From NCBI GenBank assembly GCA_950022655.1, contig OX465583.1:71497152-71561151 (forward strand): a stretch of 64,000 bases of DNA, given 5' to 3'. Shown piece by piece: positions 63,849 through 64,000 of the stretch. This DNA comes from Alentia gelatinosa. Taxonomy: Eukaryota > Annelida > Polychaeta > Phyllodocida > Polynoidae. The notes below the pieces were generated by a model. It did no database searches, had not been told where the DNA came from, and saw only the letters and a list, made by a program, of their open reading frames with translations. The translations under genes were made by a program, and so were the position numbers. The stretch's first letter is position 1. Every line of letters begins with the position of its first letter.

Positions 63849-64000
63849 CCCAGTTCACACTGTGCGACAGGAGGTACCTAGGTACGCCCAGTCTGAGACT
63901 GGAGGTACCTGCAAGCGCCTAGCGTCAAAGCGTGTGTGAACTGGGCTCTTCCCGCTTGTCGGCGACTGGCTGTACCAAGTACTTCCAGTCGCCGACTGGA
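63849..64000. mobile_element. MITE with CCCAGTTCACAC ends (cut by window)
   Basis: GCCCAGTTCACACTGTGCGA, CAGGAGGTACC, CAGTCTGAGACTGGAGGTAC and GTGTGTGAACTGGGC repeat the vocabulary of the element at 42850. GTCGGCGACTGGCTG / AGTCGCCGACTGGA at the window end suggests a second foldback beyond the edge. Confidence 0.6.

Overview
This window looks like intergenic DNA from an animal, most likely a marine invertebrate, and it is almost entirely mobile-element and tandem-repeat sequence. I found no intact host gene, no rRNA or functional tRNA gene, no CRISPR array and no bacterial-style operon. The eukaryotic assignment rests on fragments of several element classes: LINE reverse transcriptases with eroded poly-A-type 3' ends, a Penelope-like reverse transcriptase, a Crypton-type tyrosine recombinase, tRNA-derived SINEs, and dozens of palindromic non-autonomous DNA elements. 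The species cannot be named from this sequence.

Layout. 1-7.7 kb: an 82-bp satellite, a hairpin element, a hAT-like MITE, a LINE tail, then a dense nest of MITEs including one flanked by TTAA. 7.8-10.6 kb: GC-rich minisatellites. 11-19 kb: hairpin elements, a 1.1 kb 18-bp minisatellite, a local duplication, a tRNA-derived SINE beside a 9-bp minisatellite, and a large palindromic MITE. 20-27.7 kb: 48-bp, 12-bp and ~35-bp minisatellites, a Penelope-like insertion with an 11-bp target-site duplication, and further palindromic MITEs. 28-34 kb: a degraded LINE, an 81-bp tandem array, and a decayed NADAR-domain coding region joined to a dispersed 3' repeat. 35-46 kb: CCCT repeats, a pogo-like MITE, the Crypton fragment, an internally deleted LINE, a second SINE and more MITEs. 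46-64 kb: further copies of the same families, including a ~60-bp array interrupted by two insertions.

Naming used below. Family A and B: MITEs with GTTTCCATTGG ends and TA duplications. C: elements ending in a hairpin centred on GTTGACG...TAATAT. D and E: two-module elements (an inverted-repeat module with CACCCC or TACCCC ends, plus an adjacent hairpin). F: hAT-like MITE with 8-bp target duplication. G: large palindromic MITE with a central AT-rich palindrome. J: element with TCTAGGATCCTACATG ends. M: MITE with ACCTGTTTCA ends.

The most interesting items are (1) a pseudogenised NADAR domain whose stop codon runs straight into a repeat found at several other loci, with two of those copies also carrying the end of the domain, which suggests a mobile element that encoded NADAR; (2) the C hairpin elements, in which a short core is conserved while the stems differ; and (3) the recurrent two-module architecture of D and E. 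All positions and family groupings were made by eye; no alignment or database search was run.
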